Assembly: GCF_003854895.1 (NCBI RefSeq)
Contig: NZ_CP033966.1
Span: 1,984,001 to 2,048,000, forward strand
Direction: 5' to 3'
From: Pigmentiphaga sp. H8
Lineage (GTDB): Bacteria; Pseudomonadota; Gammaproteobacteria; Burkholderiales; Burkholderiaceae_B
DNA length: 64,000 bases
Below the pieces are notes generated by a model that did no database searches, was not told the origin of the DNA, and worked only from the letters and a program-made list of their open reading frames with translations. This document shows positions 62,355 to 64,000 of the stretch, one piece after another. Position 1 is the stretch's first letter. Each line of letters opens with the position of its first letter. Position numbers and translations under genes: made by a program.

Positions 62355-64000
62355 GCGGACCGGATGACGACCTCGAACGCCTGGCCGGCGCGGCCGGCGT
62401 GGCCGTGCACTGGCGGGACGCCATGGGCCGGGAACAGGCCGTGGCGCCGGAAGTGCTGCGTACGCTGCTGGCCGAACTCGGTTTCGAGGTGGACACGCCG
62501 GCGTGTGTCGCCGATTGCCTGGCGCGGCTCGCGCGCGAAGGATCGCAAGGATTGCCCGCGTTGAAGACCGCCTCGCCGGGCGAGCCCATCGAATTGCCAT
62601 GGACCGGCGACATGGACGAACTGCCGTTCCAGCTGCTGTTCGAGGAGGGCGGAAAGATGAGCGGCATCGCCCGGCGCGGCGCGAGCGGCGCGCTGGTCCT
62701 GCCGGGCGTGGATCGGCCCGGCTATCACACCCTGCAGTTGGGTGCGGCGTCCTGCACGCTGGCCGTCGCGCCGGACCGCTGCTTCGCCATCGAGGACGCC
62801 CTGCATGGCGCGCCGGCCCGCCTCTGGTCGCTGGGGGTCCAGCTCTATGGCCTGCGCCGCGATGCCGAGGCATCGGTCGCCGTGGGCAGCGCGGGGTTCG
62901 GCGATTTCACCGCCTTGCGCCTGCTGGCCGAACAGGCGGCCGCGCGGGGCGCGGCCGCCTTGGCCGTGAGCCCGGTGCATGCGATGTTCAGCGCCGATCC
63001 GGGACGCTACAGCCCCTATGCCCCCTCCAGCAGGCTGTTCCTGAACGTCCTGTATGCGGATCCGGCCGCCTTGTTCGGACCGCAGGCGCTGGCCGCCGTC
63101 TCGGCGCGAGGGCTGGGAGACGAACTGTCGCGGCTGGCGGGCTTGCCCCTGATCGACTGGCCGGCCGCCGGGCAGGCGAAGCTGGCCGTGCTGCGGACCT
63201 TGTTCGATGACTTCCCGCGCAATGCGCCGCCGCCTCTTCACGAGGATTTCCAGGCCTTCGAGCGGGAGGGCGGCGAGCCGCTGCGCTCGCACGCGCGCTT
63301 CGAGGCCATCCACGCCTGGCGTGTGGCGCAGACGCAGGACCGGTCGGGCTGGCGGCACTGGCCCGCGGCCTTTCGCTCGCCCGCCAGCCCGGAGGTCGCG
63401 CGTTTTGCCGCGCAGCACGAGCGCGAGGTGAGCTTCCATGTCTTTCTGCAATGGCTGGCCGCGCGCGGGCTGGGGGACGTCCAGGTCGCCGCCCGCCGGG
63501 CCGGCATGCCCGTCGGCCTGATCTCGGACCTGGCGGTCGGCACGGACCCCTCGGGCAGCCATGCCTGGGCACGGCAGGAAGAAGTGCTGGCCCGGCTCTC
63601 GCCCGGCGCGCCGCCGGACATCTTCAATCCCCGCGGCCAGGCGTGGGGGCTGACGGCATTCTCGCCGCGCGCCCTGGCCGCGAACGGCTACCGCGCCTTC
63701 ATCGAACTCCTGCGGGCCAGCCTGGCGCACGCGGGAGGCGTGCGCATCGACCATGCCCTGGGCCTGTCGCGCATGTGGCTCGTGCCCGAGGGCGCTTCGC
63801 CGGACGAAGGCGCCTATGTGCGCTATCCCTTCCAGGACATGATGCGTCTGGTCGCCCTGGAGTCGTGGCGCCATCGCGCCATCGTGATCGGCGAGAACCT
63901 CGGCACCGTGCCCGAGGGTTTCAACGAGCAGATCGCGCGCGCGGGCATGCTGGGCATGGACGTGCTGTGGTTCACCCGCGAAGGGGGCTGGCCGGGCGCG
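62351..64000 (+). CDS. malQ: 4-alpha-glucanotransferase, cut by right edge
   Basis: 550 codons are present without a stop. The N-terminal MalQ-type beta extension (residues 1-150) is followed by the GH77 barrel: SPVHAMFSADPGRYSPYAPS, GLISDLAVGTDPSGS, Asp467 in VRIDHALGLSRMW and Glu515 in IGENLGTVPEGF. Amylomaltase transfers glucan segments and would recycle short maltodextrins left by GlgX and TreZ. Starts in an ATGA overlap with treZ. Confidence 0.95.
   Translation, partial: MSGPDDDLERLAGAAGVAVHWRDAMGREQAVAPEVLRTLLAELGFEVDTPACVADCLARLAREGSQGLPALKTASPGEPIELPWTGDMDELPFQLLFEEGGKMSGIARRGASGALVLPGVDRPGYHTLQLGAASCTLAVAPDRCFAIEDALHGAPARLWSLGVQLYGLRRDAEASVAVGSAGFGDFTALRLLAEQAAARGAAALAVSPVHAMFSADPGRYSPYAPSSRLFLNVLYADPAALFGPQALAAVSARGLGDELSRLAGLPLIDWPAAGQAKLAVLRTLFDDFPRNAPPPLHEDFQAFEREGGEPLRSHARFEAIHAWRVAQTQDRSGWRHWPAAFRSPASPEVARFAAQHEREVSFHVFLQWLAARGLGDVQVAARRAGMPVGLISDLAVGTDPSGSHAWARQEEVLARLSPGAPPDIFNPRGQAWGLTAFSPRALAANGYRAFIELLRASLAHAGGVRIDHALGLSRMWLVPEGASPDEGAYVRYPFQDMMRLVALESWRHRAIVIGENLGTVPEGFNEQIARAGMLGMDVLWFTREGGWPGA

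Overview
The window is GC-rich, densely coded DNA from a betaproteobacterium, most likely Alcaligenaceae (Bordetella/Achromobacter type). The inference rests on orphan Bug/TctC receptors, two complete branched-chain (Liv-type) ABC operons, a Lys/Ala-rich H1-like protein, RdgC, and GC-rich intergenic palindromes. I see no rRNA, tRNA, CRISPR array, transposase, integrase or phage gene. It reads as ordinary chromosome with strong metabolic islands.

Layout. 1-2.5 kb: the 5' part of a glucarate dehydratase gene behind a Bug receptor, divergent from a LacI regulator, with two palindromic operators between them. 2.5-6.1 kb: a ParB-like protein, two lipoproteins and an Old Yellow Enzyme family reductase. 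6.3-13.4 kb: HPP-CBS membrane protein, an EAL protein with a degenerate GGDEF, an HDOD protein, and the DUF2157-DUF4401-GDYXXLXY set. 13.4-19.2 kb: serine acetyltransferase divergent from a full livJ-H-M-G-F operon. 19.2-23.4 kb: LysR, class II aldolase, a second Bug receptor and a Bcr/CflA-type exporter. 23.5-24.1 kb: H1/AlgP-like gene with a strong terminator. 24.2-31.3 kb: a second Liv-type operon on the minus strand ending in an aldehyde dehydrogenase, divergent from an AraC regulator. 31.4-39.9 kb: threonine/serine dehydratase, a yybP-ykoY manganese riboswitch ahead of a TerC-family gene, a sulfatase-fold lipid phosphotransferase-like protein, RdgC, two MFS transporters and dodecin. 40.0-44.8 kb: a Fur-box-preceded five-gene redox operon. 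44.8-48.0 kb: two MFS transporters and an ankyrin protein. 48.3-64.0 kb: a tightly coupled alpha-glucan/trehalose operon, glgA-glgE-treS/mak-glgB-glgX-treZ-malQ, cut by the right edge.

How the genes work together. The right-hand operon supplies the GlgE route (trehalose to maltose to maltose-1-phosphate to linear glucan, then branching), a glycogen synthase, and debranching, trehalose-releasing and glucan-remodelling enzymes, so glucan and trehalose pools can be interconverted. The 40-44.8 kb operon is the most unusual part. It encodes a PepSY membrane protein, a DUF2271 protein carrying a textbook flavinylation motif (DGISGAT), a DUF4198 protein, the FMN transferase ApbE, and a membrane-anchored CysJ-like flavoreductase. 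I read it as an iron-regulated chain carrying NADPH electrons across the inner membrane to a covalently bound FMN. A dispersed palindromic repeat ends just before two start codons (livH and apbE) and appears to supply their ribosome-binding sequence.
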